Assembly (NCBI RefSeq): GCF_009793355.1
Contig: NZ_WTKP01000008.1
Location: forward strand, 124,001 to 188,000
DNA: 64,000 bases
Reading direction: 5' to 3'
From: Vreelandella zhuhanensis
GTDB taxonomy: Bacteria > Pseudomonadota > Gammaproteobacteria > Pseudomonadales > Halomonadaceae
Part shown: positions 1-9,718 of the stretch, in pieces
Layout of the letters: the number at the start of each line of letters is the position of its first letter
Position numbering within the stretch: the stretch's first letter is position 1
The notes under the pieces: generated by a model
What the model was told of the DNA's origin: nothing
The model's database searches: none
What the model saw: only the letters and a program-made list of their open reading frames with translations
Made by a program: the position numbers and the translations under genes

Positions 1-1452
1 CAGGATACAGTCGTGGGGCTCGGCGAAGGTGGGGCCGTCGTGCACCAGTTTCATCTCTTCGCCGGAGATATCGATCAGTTGGTCGTTTTCCGGGTGCAAC
101 GGGCCCACCGGCAGGAAGCGGTCCTTGGAAAACTTGCTTAATACCACCAGCCATTTGCCGTCGGCATCGCGGGATTCGGTGAGGCTGGCATGGTTGTGCC
201 CCGGCTGGTAATGCACATCGAGCTTCTGGCGCAGGTAGTTGACGTCTTCGCCGTTGTAGTGGCGAATAGCGTCCTCGATGTTCCACTTGGCGACCTGGCT
301 GTCGATGAACAGGGTGGTGTAGGCGTTGCCGCGGCCGTCGTAGGTGGTATGCAGCGGCCCCAGGCCCAGCTCCGGTTCGCCGACAACGGTATCGCGCGGC
401 TCGATGGCATCATTGAACAGATCGGGAAGCGTGTCGATGGCGATGATGGTGCAGGTGGGCGAGAGCTTGCCGTTGGCGATGAAGTACTTGCCGTCCGGCG
501 AGGTATTCAGGCCGTGGGGGTTCTTGGGCACCGGGATGTAGCGGGTCAGCTTCGAGCCCTTGCGACCGTCGAGTACCGGCACTTCGCTGTCGCCCAAGGT
601 CTCGAACTGGCCGGCTTCCACTGCGGCCTCGATGGCATTGACATCGAATACCACCACCCAGTCGCGCTCGGCGCGCATGGTGTCGGCCAGCGTCATGCCC
701 TTCTCGGAGTTGTAGCAGGTGGACGCCACGAAGCGCCCGGTATAGTCGGCGTCGGTGTTATCCAGGTTGCCGTCGACGATCACCTGCCAGGCGACGTCCA
801 TGCTCTCGGCATCGATGGCATTGAACATGGTCCAGTAGTTGTCCGGCGTCTCCAGGTCGCGGCCATCGTTGATCTGGGGAATCGGCAGCTCGGCGTTGGC
901 GAAAACGTACTTGGTATAAGGCACCTTCTGCAGGCGTAGCCCATGGATCGCCTGAACGTTGGGGATGGTGGTGATCTTGTCCGTTTTCATGATGTCGAGA
1001 CGGATGCGCGCCACCCGGGTGTTGGCCTTGTCGTTGATGAACAAGTACTTGCCGTCGTAGCTGCCGTCGGTCATCGAGACATGCGGGTGGTGGCAGTCGC
1101 CATTGAGGAAACGCGCCGAGTCGCCCAGGATCCGCTTGGACTCATTGGTGATGCCCCAGCCGGTGGCGCTGTCGACATTAAACACCGGGATGCGCATCAG
1201 CTCGCGCATGGAGGGAACGCCCAGTATTCGCACTTCCCCTTGGTGGCCGCCGCTCCAGAAACCGTAGTATTCATCGAGTTCGCCGGGAGCGATCTCGATC
1301 CCATTCTCCCCCGCCGCTCGGGCTTGTTGGCTATTAAGCAGGGCGCCAGCACCGAAACCGCTGGCCAAGCCTGCGCCGGCTACGCCGGTAACGGCACTGT
1401 TACGTAGAAAGTGGCGCCGGCCAATGTCCTTGATGGTCTTCTTGTCGCTCAT
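1..1452 (-). CDS. nosZ: Nitrous-oxide reductase NosZ, N-terminal part (truncated by window edge)
   Basis: Periplasmic copper enzyme that reduces N2O to N2, the last step of denitrification. The reading frame is open from the ATG at 1452 to the window edge, so 484 codons are visible. The N-terminus carries a twin-arginine signal (GRRHFLRNS, Arg at residues 12-13) for export of the folded protein. After it comes the seven-bladed beta-propeller; the CHHPH segment near residue 118 and the EPHD segment near the cut edge look like CuZ-ligand regions. The C-terminal cupredoxin domain with the CuA site should lie to the left of the window. Only 3 bp separate it from the nosR stop, so the two are co-transcribed, nosR first. 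No defect is visible. Family assignment is firm. Confidence 0.97.
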   Translation of the reverse strand, partial: MSDKKTIKDIGRRHFLRNSAVTGVAGAGLASGFGAGALLNSQQARAAGENGIEIAPGELDEYYGFWSGGHQGEVRILGVPSMRELMRIPVFNVDSATGWGITNESKRILGDSARFLNGDCHHPHVSMTDGSYDGKYLFINDKANTRVARIRLDIMKTDKITTIPNVQAIHGLRLQKVPYTKYVFANAELPIPQINDGRDLETPDNYWTMFNAIDAESMDVAWQVIVDGNLDNTDADYTGRFVASTCYNSEKGMTLADTMRAERDWVVVFDVNAIEAAVEAGQFETLGDSEVPVLDGRKGSKLTRYIPVPKNPHGLNTSPDGKYFIANGKLSPTCTIIAIDTLPDLFNDAIEPRDTVVGEPELGLGPLHTTYDGRGNAYTTLFIDSQVAKWNIEDAIRHYNGEDVNYLRQKLDVHYQPGHNHASLTESRDADGKWLVVLSKFSKDRFLPVGPLHPENDQLIDISGEEMKLVHDGPTFAEPHDCIL

Positions 1453-1455
1453 GAC

Positions 1456-3603
1456 TTACTCCTCTTGATGCGTCGGGATTCGCTGCAGTTTGCGGTTTCC
1501 GGCATTGCCGGGGTCGAACGTCTCGGTACCATCCGGGTTGCCGGCCAGGCGTGACGCTTTTTCATAACGCTTGCGGCGTTTGATCATTGGTGGACAGCGT
1601 TGGTCGTCCCAATAGTTGACTTGGCAGTCGAGACAGTAATGACACTCGTTGGCGTTGATGCGCCCATCGGGATGGATGGCACCGACTTCGCATTCGTTGG
1701 CACAAATCTGACAGGGTGTACCGCAGCTGCCGCGATGGCGTTTGAGCCAGTCGAACAGGCGCAGGCGGGCGGGAATCGCCAGACCGGCACCCAACGGGCA
1801 AATGTAGCGACAGTAGAACTTGTGGTTGAAGGCTGAGATCGCCACCAAGCCCACGGCATAGAGCAAAAAGCCCCAGTCGCGCTGGAAGCGCAGGGTGATC
1901 GCGGTCTTGAACGGCTCCACTTCGGCATAGCGCTCGGCGGTACCCAGGGAATGCAGGGAAACAGCGAACAGCGCCAGTAGAATGATGTACTTGATCGCCC
2001 AGAGCCGCTCATGAAGCCCGAAGGGCACCTCGATCTGCTTTACGCCGAGCTTGCGGGCGGCCTTGTTGACCAGGTCCTGCAATGCCCCGAAGGGGCATAG
2101 CCAGCCGCAGAATACCCCGCGCCCCCACAGCAGCAGGCTGACCGCCACGAACGACCAGAGGATAAATAGCATCGGGTCGATCAGGAAGGAGCTCCAGCTG
2201 AAGCCGGAAATCAGCGAGTTGGTAAAGGTCAGAATGTTGACCACCGAGAGCTGGGCCAGCGAATACCAACCGATGAACCCCAGGGTGTAGATGAGAAAGC
2301 CCAGGCGCAACGGGCGCTGAATACGTGGGTAGCGCACCAGGATGTCCTGAAACAGCATGATGCCGGTGAGCACGATCAGCCCGGCGACCAGCACGCCGAT
2401 CTGGAAAGCCTTGTCGCGCCACACCTGCACCCAGATAGGTTCTTCCACCGGGGGCTCCGGGCGTTCAATGTAAGCCTCCGGCACCTTGTAGTCGGCACTG
2501 AAGCGGCTAAATTCGGTAGCCAGCGGCCCTGAGGCGCGGCGTACCAGTAATTCCAGCTGCCAGGGTTGGCCGGGATCGAAGCCCGCTTGCTCTCTTACGA
2601 TGAAGATATCGCGCTCATCCAAGGCGGGCATGCCGTCAATGGACAGGCTGCCCAGGCGGATATGATCGCGGTCGTGAAAGCTGATATTGGTATTGCCTTG
2701 GGCCAGCTCGAGGCGATCGAAGATGCCGCCACGCACATAACCCGAGCCCTTGAAGGAATAGTCGCCTCGAGCCATGACCGCGATGGCGTGTTCGTCTTCT
2801 CCAAGTTCGGCCATCAGCTGCTCATAGCGGGTGTCACCCAGGAGGTTACGACCGGCGGTGGGCGGATTAAGATAGGTGTAGAAAAGTTCGATGAACGTCT
2901 TGTCGGCGGGTTCCGGCGTGCGCAGGTAGTTCTCGGCCGGGGTATCGACGAAAGAGGCGTCGACTTCGCCATGGGTCAGGTGCAGGCGCCGGATGGTACC
3001 GTCACCGGTAAGCTCATTCCAATCAGCAGGGGAGAACACGTCCTGCAGCACCCGTGCCGGCGGAGCGGTCGAAGGATCAGCAATCAGCCCTTGTTCGGCC
3101 GCCACCTTGCGTGCGGCACGCATGATGGTGTCATTTGCCACAATGACGGTAACCGTCGCGCCGGAGATAGCGTCTAGGTCGCCACCGATCTTGGGATTAT
3201 CAGTGACATGATAAGGCAGGTGAGCATCGGCGAAATTCTGCAGTTTCTCTTCAGGAATACCCACCAGCATGATCGGTTCAGCGTGTTCGAGAACCTCGGT
3301 CACCACCAGGTCGCCATTTGTGTCGATGGCCACCAGCAAGTTGATCGGCTTTCCGGAGTAGGCGGGGATCGGCGCGATATCCACGGTCTCGAAGACATAA
3401 CCGAGCAGGTCTTCTCCCGCCAGGACTTCCTGTACCGGCCATTGCGATTCGGCCTGCCTGAGATTGTCAGCCTCAGGGAAGCCGGCTTGAATTTGCGCAA
3501 GCTCGACAGCTTGGGCAGGCAGGGCCAATACCAGCATCAGCACCAGGCCGAGCCATACGTTTGGCAGCAACGCCAGACAAGCAGCACGCCTTAATGACAT
3601 CAT
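1456..3603 (-). CDS. nosR: NosR, FMN/iron-sulfur membrane protein for N2O reduction
   Basis: Polytopic membrane flavoprotein needed for nos expression and for electron supply to, or maturation of, NosZ. The 715-residue length is normal. A signal-like hydrophobic start (residues 10-32) precedes a periplasmic FMN-binding domain with the covalent-flavin motif SGATVT (about 147-152). Several transmembrane helices begin near residue 397, with two CxxxCP motifs (GWLCPFG, CRYICPLG). The C-terminal cytoplasmic part has two ferredoxin-like cysteine clusters (CQICANEC, CHYCLDC). Two adjacent ATGs (3603 and 3600) are possible starts; the second has the better spacing to AGGA. The first overlaps the stop of a short upstream leader ORF, suggesting translational coupling. 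The nosZ start follows the stop directly. Confidence 0.97.
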   Translation of the reverse strand: MMSLRRAACLALLPNVWLGLVLMLVLALPAQAVELAQIQAGFPEADNLRQAESQWPVQEVLAGEDLLGYVFETVDIAPIPAYSGKPINLLVAIDTNGDLVVTEVLEHAEPIMLVGIPEEKLQNFADAHLPYHVTDNPKIGGDLDAISGATVTVIVANDTIMRAARKVAAEQGLIADPSTAPPARVLQDVFSPADWNELTGDGTIRRLHLTHGEVDASFVDTPAENYLRTPEPADKTFIELFYTYLNPPTAGRNLLGDTRYEQLMAELGEDEHAIAVMARGDYSFKGSGYVRGGIFDRLELAQGNTNISFHDRDHIRLGSLSIDGMPALDERDIFIVREQAGFDPGQPWQLELLVRRASGPLATEFSRFSADYKVPEAYIERPEPPVEEPIWVQVWRDKAFQIGVLVAGLIVLTGIMLFQDILVRYPRIQRPLRLGFLIYTLGFIGWYSLAQLSVVNILTFTNSLISGFSWSSFLIDPMLFILWSFVAVSLLLWGRGVFCGWLCPFGALQDLVNKAARKLGVKQIEVPFGLHERLWAIKYIILLALFAVSLHSLGTAERYAEVEPFKTAITLRFQRDWGFLLYAVGLVAISAFNHKFYCRYICPLGAGLAIPARLRLFDWLKRHRGSCGTPCQICANECEVGAIHPDGRINANECHYCLDCQVNYWDDQRCPPMIKRRKRYEKASRLAGNPDGTETFDPGNAGNRKLQRIPTHQEE

Positions 3604-3677
3604 TTCCTGGAAACCATTTTCTTGGAAACTGTGGCCTTAGAAACTATGGCCTTAGAAACCATCGATGGCGTAGTCAT
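3600..3677 (-). CDS. Putative 25-residue leader peptide, translationally coupled to nosR
   Basis: A small ORF not expected by length filters. An ATG at 3677 is preceded by a strong Shine-Dalgarno (AAGGAG, 7-nt spacer) and opens 25 codons ending in TGA at 3602-3600. That stop overlaps the nosR ATG (3603-3601) as ATGA, a classic coupling arrangement. From residue 6 the peptide is four five-residue units of the form M/I/T-V-S-K/R-A/K (for example MVSKA, IVSKA), so it is basic and serine-rich. It has no membrane segment. The sequence shows ORF, ribosome site, repeats and overlap; that it is translated, and whether it controls nosR, is inference. I know no family for it. Confidence 0.55.
   Translation of the reverse strand: MTTPSMVSKAIVSKATVSKKMVSRK
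3603..3662 (-). repeat. Four tandem 15-bp repeats in the nosR leader ORF
   Basis: On the minus strand four 15-bp units follow each other: ATGGTTTCTAAGGCC, ATAGTTTCTAAGGCC, ACAGTTTCCAAGAAA and ATGGTTTCCAGGAAA. The first two differ at one base; the last two are more diverged. The period is a multiple of three, so copy-number change would keep the leader frame intact. The final unit supplies the AGGA that serves as the nosR ribosome-binding site. Confidence 0.85.
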
Positions 3678-3736
3678 GAATCGTCTCCTTGCCGTTCAAG
3701 GCCCTTTAAGAGAAGGGTGCTGGCGATGCGTTTAAT

Positions 3737-3759
3737 AAAAAGCATTTATTATGCATCTT
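3737..3759 (-). promoter_or_regulatory. NsrR-type operator upstream of nosR
   Basis: On the minus strand the 23-bp site begins AAGATGCAT, matching the left half of the NsrR consensus exactly; the right half (AATGCTTTTT) is weaker. About 18 of 23 positions fit the known consensus by eye. It lies about 60 bp upstream of the nosR leader ORF. Repression relieved by NO is inferred from the consensus and from nsrR in the same window. Confidence 0.6.
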
Positions 3760-3850
3760 TTTGCTTGGTTGCTTGGTTCAGACATGTCCTGAGCCAGCAC
3801 CTTGAGAAGGTGTATTGAAACTACATTAATTAAAGTCGCTTTAAGCGTAT

Positions 3851-3864
3851 TTGATCTGGGTCAT
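3851..3864. promoter_or_regulatory. DNR/FNR-type box upstream of nosR
   Basis: TTGATCTGGGTCAT matches TTGAT-N4-GTCAA at nine of ten informative positions. On the minus strand it is centred about 180 bp before the leader ORF, so the nosR transcript would have a long leader containing the NsrR site. A DNR-like regulator is encoded at 48695-49441. Confidence 0.6.
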
Positions 3865-3877
3865 GCTGTATAGGTAC

Positions 3878-3915
3878 TACCCCTTATGAGAATTTGGCCT
3901 ACCTCTTAACGGGTA
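3878..3915. promoter_or_regulatory. NarL heptamers, including a 7-2-7 pair, upstream of nosR
   Basis: A heptamer TACCCCT (3878-3884) is followed by TACCTCT-TA-ACGGGTA (3900-3915). The latter is the 7-2-7 inverted arrangement characteristic of NarL/NarP binding. They lie between the nirF stop and the nosR DNR box and sit just upstream of that box for nosR. This implies nitrate/nitrite input through NarXL, which are encoded in this window. Confidence 0.55.
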
Positions 3916-3956
3916 GTGGCTTGAGCAGGGGTAGGATGCGAGACCTGTGTATAGCG

Positions 3957-5156
3957 TTAAAGCCCGATACGGTGAGCCCGGTGAGTAAAGAAAATGCCAC
4001 TGGGTGACTCGCTTTCCAGGCGGGTGATTTCCTCCAGGGTATGGGTGTCATAGACCGTGACGCGGTCGCTGTCTCTGGCTGAAATCCATACATGTTCACC
4101 ACGGGGAGTGAATTCCATATGCAAAACGGCCTTCCCTGGTGACAACGTCGCCACGATAGCGCGAGTTTCGCTATCAATGACCTGCACCACGTCATTGTCC
4201 GGGTGCGCAAAGCTGACCCAGATTTGGCGTTCGTCCGGCCGGCTCATGACGAAGATGGGTTGGCCGTGGACCGGGATGCGCTCGGTAAGCGACCAGTCGT
4301 CGGTAGCGGCGATGAGCACTTCATGGCGACCGACCGCCGGTAACCAGGCTTCGTTTCCCGCCATGGCCCAGCCTTCCAAATGGGGCATCTTGTAGACCGG
4401 CAGGCGTTCCTCGCCACGGCCGTAGTCGGGCAGGATGCGTTGTATCCCGGCATCGGTATGCCATAGATCGAGCAAGGCCAGACCATCTTCACCAAACAGA
4501 CCGGCGATGTAATAGCGTCCGCTAGGGTCGATCAGGGCGTCATAGGGATTTTTACCCACCTCGGTGAAGCGTGTCAGTTCCGGTGCTTCACCGTTCATGT
4601 CAACGAGATGAATTTCCCCGGCGTCGAACAGGCTGTAGACGAAGCGATTTCCCGGGGCGTCCACCAGTCCGACGACCTTGGAGCGCTGTTCACGGCCCTT
4701 TTCATCTATCCAGGTAGCGGGAATGTCAGCTACAAATTCAAGGTCTTCGCTGCCAAAAATTTTCACCCCGCCCGGCTCATAGTTGGCCACCGCAACGAGC
4801 CGTCCATCCTGGGAAATGGCCCCGCCAATGCTGTTGCCCGACTGCATCACGCGCGCGGTGATCTCGCCAGTCAACAAGTCGACCTTGCTCAAGCCTCCAT
4901 CGCGACCGAAGACAAAGGCGTAGCGCATGTCCCGCGAGAATTTCACCGAGGCGTGGGAGAGATCGCCCAGTCCTTTCACCTGATCAAGTATCTGGCGTTG
5001 GCTGGTATCTACTACGGCAAGGCTGCCGGTGGCGCGCTCCACGATCACACCGAGGTCACCGGTGCCATGAAGTGCCTCGGGAGTTGTCTGGCAACCAGCA
5101 AGTAGCGCGAGTAACGCTATGCCGGCGAAAGGTTTACGTATCGAATTCAGCTTCAT
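3957..5156 (-). CDS. nirF: NirF, heme d1 biosynthesis lipoprotein
   Basis: Periplasmic heme d1-binding protein acting late in heme d1 synthesis, before NirN and insertion into NirS. The chosen ATG at 5156 has GGAG just upstream and gives 399 residues; an in-frame extension upstream overlaps the ribosome site region and is unlikely. The N-terminus is a lipoprotein signal ending in LLALLAGC, so the mature protein would be anchored at that cysteine. The rest is an eight-bladed beta-propeller like the d1 domain of NirS but without a c-heme domain. It follows nirC by 13 bp, and the two form a minus-strand operon divergent from nirS. The 354-bp gap downstream holds the nosR control region. Confidence 0.95.
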   Translation of the reverse strand: MKLNSIRKPFAGIALLALLAGCQTTPEALHGTGDLGVIVERATGSLAVVDTSQRQILDQVKGLGDLSHASVKFSRDMRYAFVFGRDGGLSKVDLLTGEITARVMQSGNSIGGAISQDGRLVAVANYEPGGVKIFGSEDLEFVADIPATWIDEKGREQRSKVVGLVDAPGNRFVYSLFDAGEIHLVDMNGEAPELTRFTEVGKNPYDALIDPSGRYYIAGLFGEDGLALLDLWHTDAGIQRILPDYGRGEERLPVYKMPHLEGWAMAGNEAWLPAVGRHEVLIAATDDWSLTERIPVHGQPIFVMSRPDERQIWVSFAHPDNDVVQVIDSETRAIVATLSPGKAVLHMEFTPRGEHVWISARDSDRVTVYDTHTLEEITRLESESPSGIFFTHRAHRIGL

Positions 5157-5169
5157 GGGGACTCCAGCG

Positions 5170-5505
5170 TCAGCGCGCCAAGGGGTTGTCGTTTTGCAGA
5201 TGATCGGCGAGCCAGCGTGCATCCTGTTCGCTAAGCAAACCTTCCCAACCGGGCATGGCGGTGCCGGAAATGCCCTGCAAGATCAACCTGGCCAGGCCAT
5301 CGCGGGGATAGGTATTCATGCGTTCGCGGGTCAGGGCGGGGCCTAGCCCACCCTTTAGGGTCATGCCATGGCAGGAGCCGCAATCCTGGTAAAGCAGTGT
5401 TTCCAGTTCCTTTTCCCGAGCCGTGTCGATATCTAGCGCCATCAGTGGCTGAGCGGGCAGCAGCCAAAGCGTACAGAGCAGGATGGCGCGACTTAGAAGG
5501 GACAT
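5170..5505 (-). CDS. nirC: NirC, small periplasmic c-type cytochrome
   Basis: Monoheme cytochrome c of nir clusters, proposed as electron carrier to NirS and in heme d1 maturation. The start at 5505 has GGAG seven bases upstream and gives 111 residues; a longer in-frame reading back to 5715 would run across the DNR box and lacks a signal at its start. Residues 1-23 form a signal peptide, CGSCH at 42-46 binds heme, and a methionine in the TAMPGW segment is the likely axial ligand. It is divergent from nirS and shares its control region. Confidence 0.93.
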   Translation of the reverse strand: MSLLSRAILLCTLWLLPAQPLMALDIDTAREKELETLLYQDCGSCHGMTLKGGLGPALTRERMNTYPRDGLARLILQGISGTAMPGWEGLLSEQDARWLADHLQNDNPLAR

Positions 5506-5566
5506 GAAAGCTCCAGGCAAGTGGAAAGGAGTGGACGAAGTGTCGAGTTTCCGGTTCGGAGCTATA

Positions 5567-5580
5567 TTGATTTGTGTCAA
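5567..5580. promoter_or_regulatory. Consensus DNR/FNR box between nirC and nirS
   Basis: TTGATTTGTGTCAA is a perfect TTGAT-N4-GTCAA palindrome. It is centred about 68 bp upstream of the nirC start and 281 bp upstream of nirS. Placed at -41.5 it would give a short nirC leader but a roughly 240-nt nirS leader, so it may drive nirCF mainly, or both genes. Confidence 0.85.
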
Positions 5581-5722
5581 TGAAACGATGCTTAAGCACT
5601 GTTTGAAAAATAGATCAGTTTTTCTGGCGCCTGACAATGTCCATTCGGAGGTAGGCGCGGATGAGGTAACGAATGAATTGCTGCAGATCAACTTGTTATA
5701 CGAAACCTTGCTCAAAAATCAA

Positions 5723-5745
5723 AAGATGCATGAAAAATATCTTTT
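5723..5745. promoter_or_regulatory. NsrR-type operator upstream of nirS
   Basis: The 23-bp site starts AAGATGCAT and ends ATATCTTTT; about 18 of 23 positions fit the NsrR consensus by eye. It lies 110 bp before the nirS start. The predicted role is NO-relieved repression of nirS. Confidence 0.65.
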
Positions 5746-5842
5746 AATCGATCAGTCTTTTTGGAGGCAGCGCTACACCTGGGTTTCTCCAGCGAAAATA
5801 AAAATAGCATTACCTGACAAAGCTGCTTACGTGGACCATTGA

Positions 5843-7594
<1,752 letters not shown>

Positions 7595-7603
7595 ACAGGA
7601 AGC

Positions 7604-7629
7604 GGCAGCGGTCCGAGAGGGCCGCCGCC
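7604..7629 (+). other. Stem-loop between nirS and nirD
   Basis: GCGGTCC (7608-7614) pairs with GGGCCGC (7619-7625) around a GAGA loop, with a further GGC/GCC pair beyond bulges. There is no U-run after it, so it is more likely an mRNA-stabilising or partial-attenuation structure, letting nirS be expressed more strongly than the heme d1 genes, than a full terminator. Confidence 0.45.
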
Positions 7630-7671
7630 CTTCCCTATAAAAGCAGTACCAGACAGAAGTGAGCTGTGCCG

Positions 7672-8157
7672 ATGCATTGCCAACCCCAGGATTTCGATAT
7701 GCTGGACCGACGTTTGATCGATTGCTACCAGCGCGATCTACCGGTTTGTCCCCAGCCCTTTCAGGCCATGGCCGAGCGTCTTGGCACGTCCGAAGCAGAG
7801 GTGATCGCTCGCCTGCAGCGGCTTCAGGCGCTGGATGTACTGAGCCGTGTCGGGCCGGTTTTCGAACATACCTTGGCCGGGGCCAGCTTGTTGGCCGCCG
7901 TGGCTGTTCCGGAAGAAGAACGCGATGCCTTTGCAGAGCTCATCAACCAAGCCCCGGGGGTGAATCATAATTACGCCCGGGAGCACCATTACAACTTGTG
8001 GTTCGTGATGACCGCACCGGAGGAACAGTGTCTTGACGAACGCTTGAACCACTTGGAAACCATGCTCGGCCGGACGATTCTGCGCCTGCCCATGCTGGAA
8101 AGCTTTCATATCGACCTGGCGTTTACGATTCCTTGGGCTGAGCTGGAGAGAATATGA
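7672..8157 (+). CDS. nirD: NirD, siroheme decarboxylase subunit
   Basis: One of the NirDLGH proteins that together decarboxylate siroheme to didecarboxysiroheme on the heme d1 pathway. The protein has about 161 residues and an Lrp/AsnC-like fold: an N-terminal winged helix region (LGTSEAEVIARLQRL) and a C-terminal RAM-like domain. The motif NYAREHHYNLWFV near residue 105 matches the conserved histidine segment of this family. ATG at 7672 is preferred over a GTG two codons upstream. The stop overlaps the nirL ATG by 4 bp (ATGA). Although AsnC-like, it is an enzyme subunit and not a regulator. Confidence 0.9.
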   Translation: MHCQPQDFDMLDRRLIDCYQRDLPVCPQPFQAMAERLGTSEAEVIARLQRLQALDVLSRVGPVFEHTLAGASLLAAVAVPEEERDAFAELINQAPGVNHNYAREHHYNLWFVMTAPEEQCLDERLNHLETMLGRTILRLPMLESFHIDLAFTIPWAELERI

Positions 8158-8693
8158 CAACCACAACGCCGCTTGTCTTGGAGCGTGTTTGCCAAGCCCA
8201 TGAATCCGACGCTCATCGTCACCTGCGGGCACTTCTTGAGCAGGGATTGCCGTTAACCCCACGGCCCTGGCAGGCGCTGGCCGAGCAGTGTGGTCTGGAA
8301 GAAGCCGAGGTCATGGCCTGCGTGGACCGCTGGCAGGATGAAAAACTGATCAAGCGCCTGGGGCTGGTGGTGCGTCATCGCTGCCTGGGTATCAGGGCTA
8401 ACGCCATGGTGGTGTGGAACGTGCCTGATGAACAAGTGGCTCGCGTGGGCCAAGCCTTGGCTCAAGAAAGTGTCGTTACGCTGTGCTATCGCCGCCCCCG
8501 CCGCCTTCCCGACTGGCCGTTCAATCTTTTCTGCATGATCCATGGCATTCAGCGTGAACAGGTCCTTGCCCAGCTCGAGCTTCTCGTTCACCACCATGGA
8601 CTCGCGGAAATCGACCACCAGGTGCTGTTTAGTCATCACGCCTACCGCCAATGCGGTGGGCGTTATGCCCAGGGAGGGAGCTATGCGCAATAA
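8154..8693 (+). CDS. nirL: NirL, siroheme decarboxylase subunit
   Basis: Second AsnC-like subunit of the siroheme decarboxylase set, 179 residues. The segment GIRANAMVVWNVPD and the block CYRRPRRLPDWPFNLFCMIHG are the signature of the NirL/NirH branch, in contrast to the REH-type NirD/NirG branch. It starts inside the nirD stop and ends 11 bp inside nirG, so the four genes are translationally coupled. Confidence 0.88.
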   Translation: MTTTTPLVLERVCQAHESDAHRHLRALLEQGLPLTPRPWQALAEQCGLEEAEVMACVDRWQDEKLIKRLGLVVRHRCLGIRANAMVVWNVPDEQVARVGQALAQESVVTLCYRRPRRLPDWPFNLFCMIHGIQREQVLAQLELLVHHHGLAEIDHQVLFSHHAYRQCGGRYAQGGSYAQ

Positions 8694-9159
8694 GGACGGG
8701 ATTAACGAGGTTGAGCTTGATGCTGACGACCGGCACGTCATCAACCGCCTGCAAGATGGATTACCCTTGGCGCCGCACCCCTACGCGCTGGTGGCGGGGG
8801 AGCTCGGTCTATCTGAAGCCGAATTGATTGAACGTCTGGCGCGGCTGCGTGATACCGGCGTGCTGAGCCGTTTCGGCCCCATGTACCATGCCGAGCGCTT
8901 GGGAGGCGGCCTGACGCTGGCGGCCCTGGCGGTACCGGAGATGGACTATGAGCGGGTGGCCGGAATACTCGACGCCTTCCCTGAAGTGGCCCATAACTAT
9001 CGTCGCGAGCATGCATTGAACATGTGGTTCGTCCTGGCCACCGAGACAGCGGAGCGTATCCCCGAGGTCGTGGCGGAGCTCGAGGCGGCCACCGGCCTGG
9101 CGGTCTTCAACATGCCCAAGGAGAGGGAATTCCATGTCCGACTTCATCTGGCCGTCTGA
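8683..9159 (+). CDS. nirG: NirG, siroheme decarboxylase subunit
   Basis: Third AsnC-like subunit, about 158 residues, close in sequence to NirD: LSRFGPMYHAERLGG and HNYRREHALNMWFVLA match NirD blocks. The ATG at 8683 is preceded by GGGAGG; an open frame extends upstream to 8542 but lies wholly inside nirL and is not used. It overlaps nirL by 11 bp and nirH by 26 bp. Confidence 0.88.
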   Translation: MRNKDGINEVELDADDRHVINRLQDGLPLAPHPYALVAGELGLSEAELIERLARLRDTGVLSRFGPMYHAERLGGGLTLAALAVPEMDYERVAGILDAFPEVAHNYRREHALNMWFVLATETAERIPEVVAELEAATGLAVFNMPKEREFHVRLHLAV

Positions 9160-9694
9160 GGAGGGCAAGAGCAAGAGTCTGGATGAGCAAGACCGCGCCA
9201 TCGTGCTGGCCACTCAAGCAGGCTTGCCGCTGGTCTCCGACCCATGGACGGCGGTGGGTGAGCAGGTCGGCATGAGCGGCGAAGAGGTACTGTCGCGCAT
9301 GCAGGCGATGCTCGAACGTGGCGTGATCCGCCGCATTGCCGCGGTGCCCAATCACTATCGCCTGGGCTACGTGGCCAACGGCATGACGGTGTGGGATGTG
9401 GCGGATGCCGATGTCGAGCGACTGGGCCGGGAAATTGCCGCTATCGAGGGGGTCAGTCATTGCTACCAGCGCCCACGCCACCTGCCTCACTGGCCCTATA
9501 ACCTTTTCGCCATGCTCCACGGGCGAACTCGTGAGGAAGTCGAACAACAAGCCCAGGTGCTTCGCGCCTGCTTGGGGGAGGCATGCCACGGCCATCGCAT
9601 TCTCTATAGTTCGCGCATATTAAAAAAGACCGGATTGCGCCTGGCCGCCGCAAATCTGCAGACCGCAAGCACCGAGACCGACGCGCGAGGCTGA
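9134..9694 (+). CDS. nirH: NirH, siroheme decarboxylase subunit
   Basis: Fourth AsnC-like subunit, 186 residues. It has the NirL-type blocks GYVANGMTVWDV and CYQRPRHLPHWPYNLFAMLHG. The start lies 26 bp inside nirG with GAGAGG upstream. The C-terminal tail (ILKKTGLRLAAANLQ onward) is an extension beyond the core domain. The nirJ start is 24 bp after the stop. Confidence 0.88.
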   Translation: MSDFIWPSEEGKSKSLDEQDRAIVLATQAGLPLVSDPWTAVGEQVGMSGEEVLSRMQAMLERGVIRRIAAVPNHYRLGYVANGMTVWDVADADVERLGREIAAIEGVSHCYQRPRHLPHWPYNLFAMLHGRTREEVEQQAQVLRACLGEACHGHRILYSSRILKKTGLRLAAANLQTASTETDARG

Positions 9695-9718
9695 GCCTTG
9701 CCGCAGAAGGAGAACGCC

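Noticed and set aside
190..939. 249-aa open frame antisense to nosZ
   Set aside because: The minus-strand nosZ frame is continuous and conserved through this stretch.
5483..5842. 119-aa open frame antisense to nirC and across the nirC-nirS promoter
   Set aside because: It covers the DNR box and NsrR site, has no ribosome site, and its start overlaps the nirC signal peptide on the other strand. It is almost certainly non-coding.
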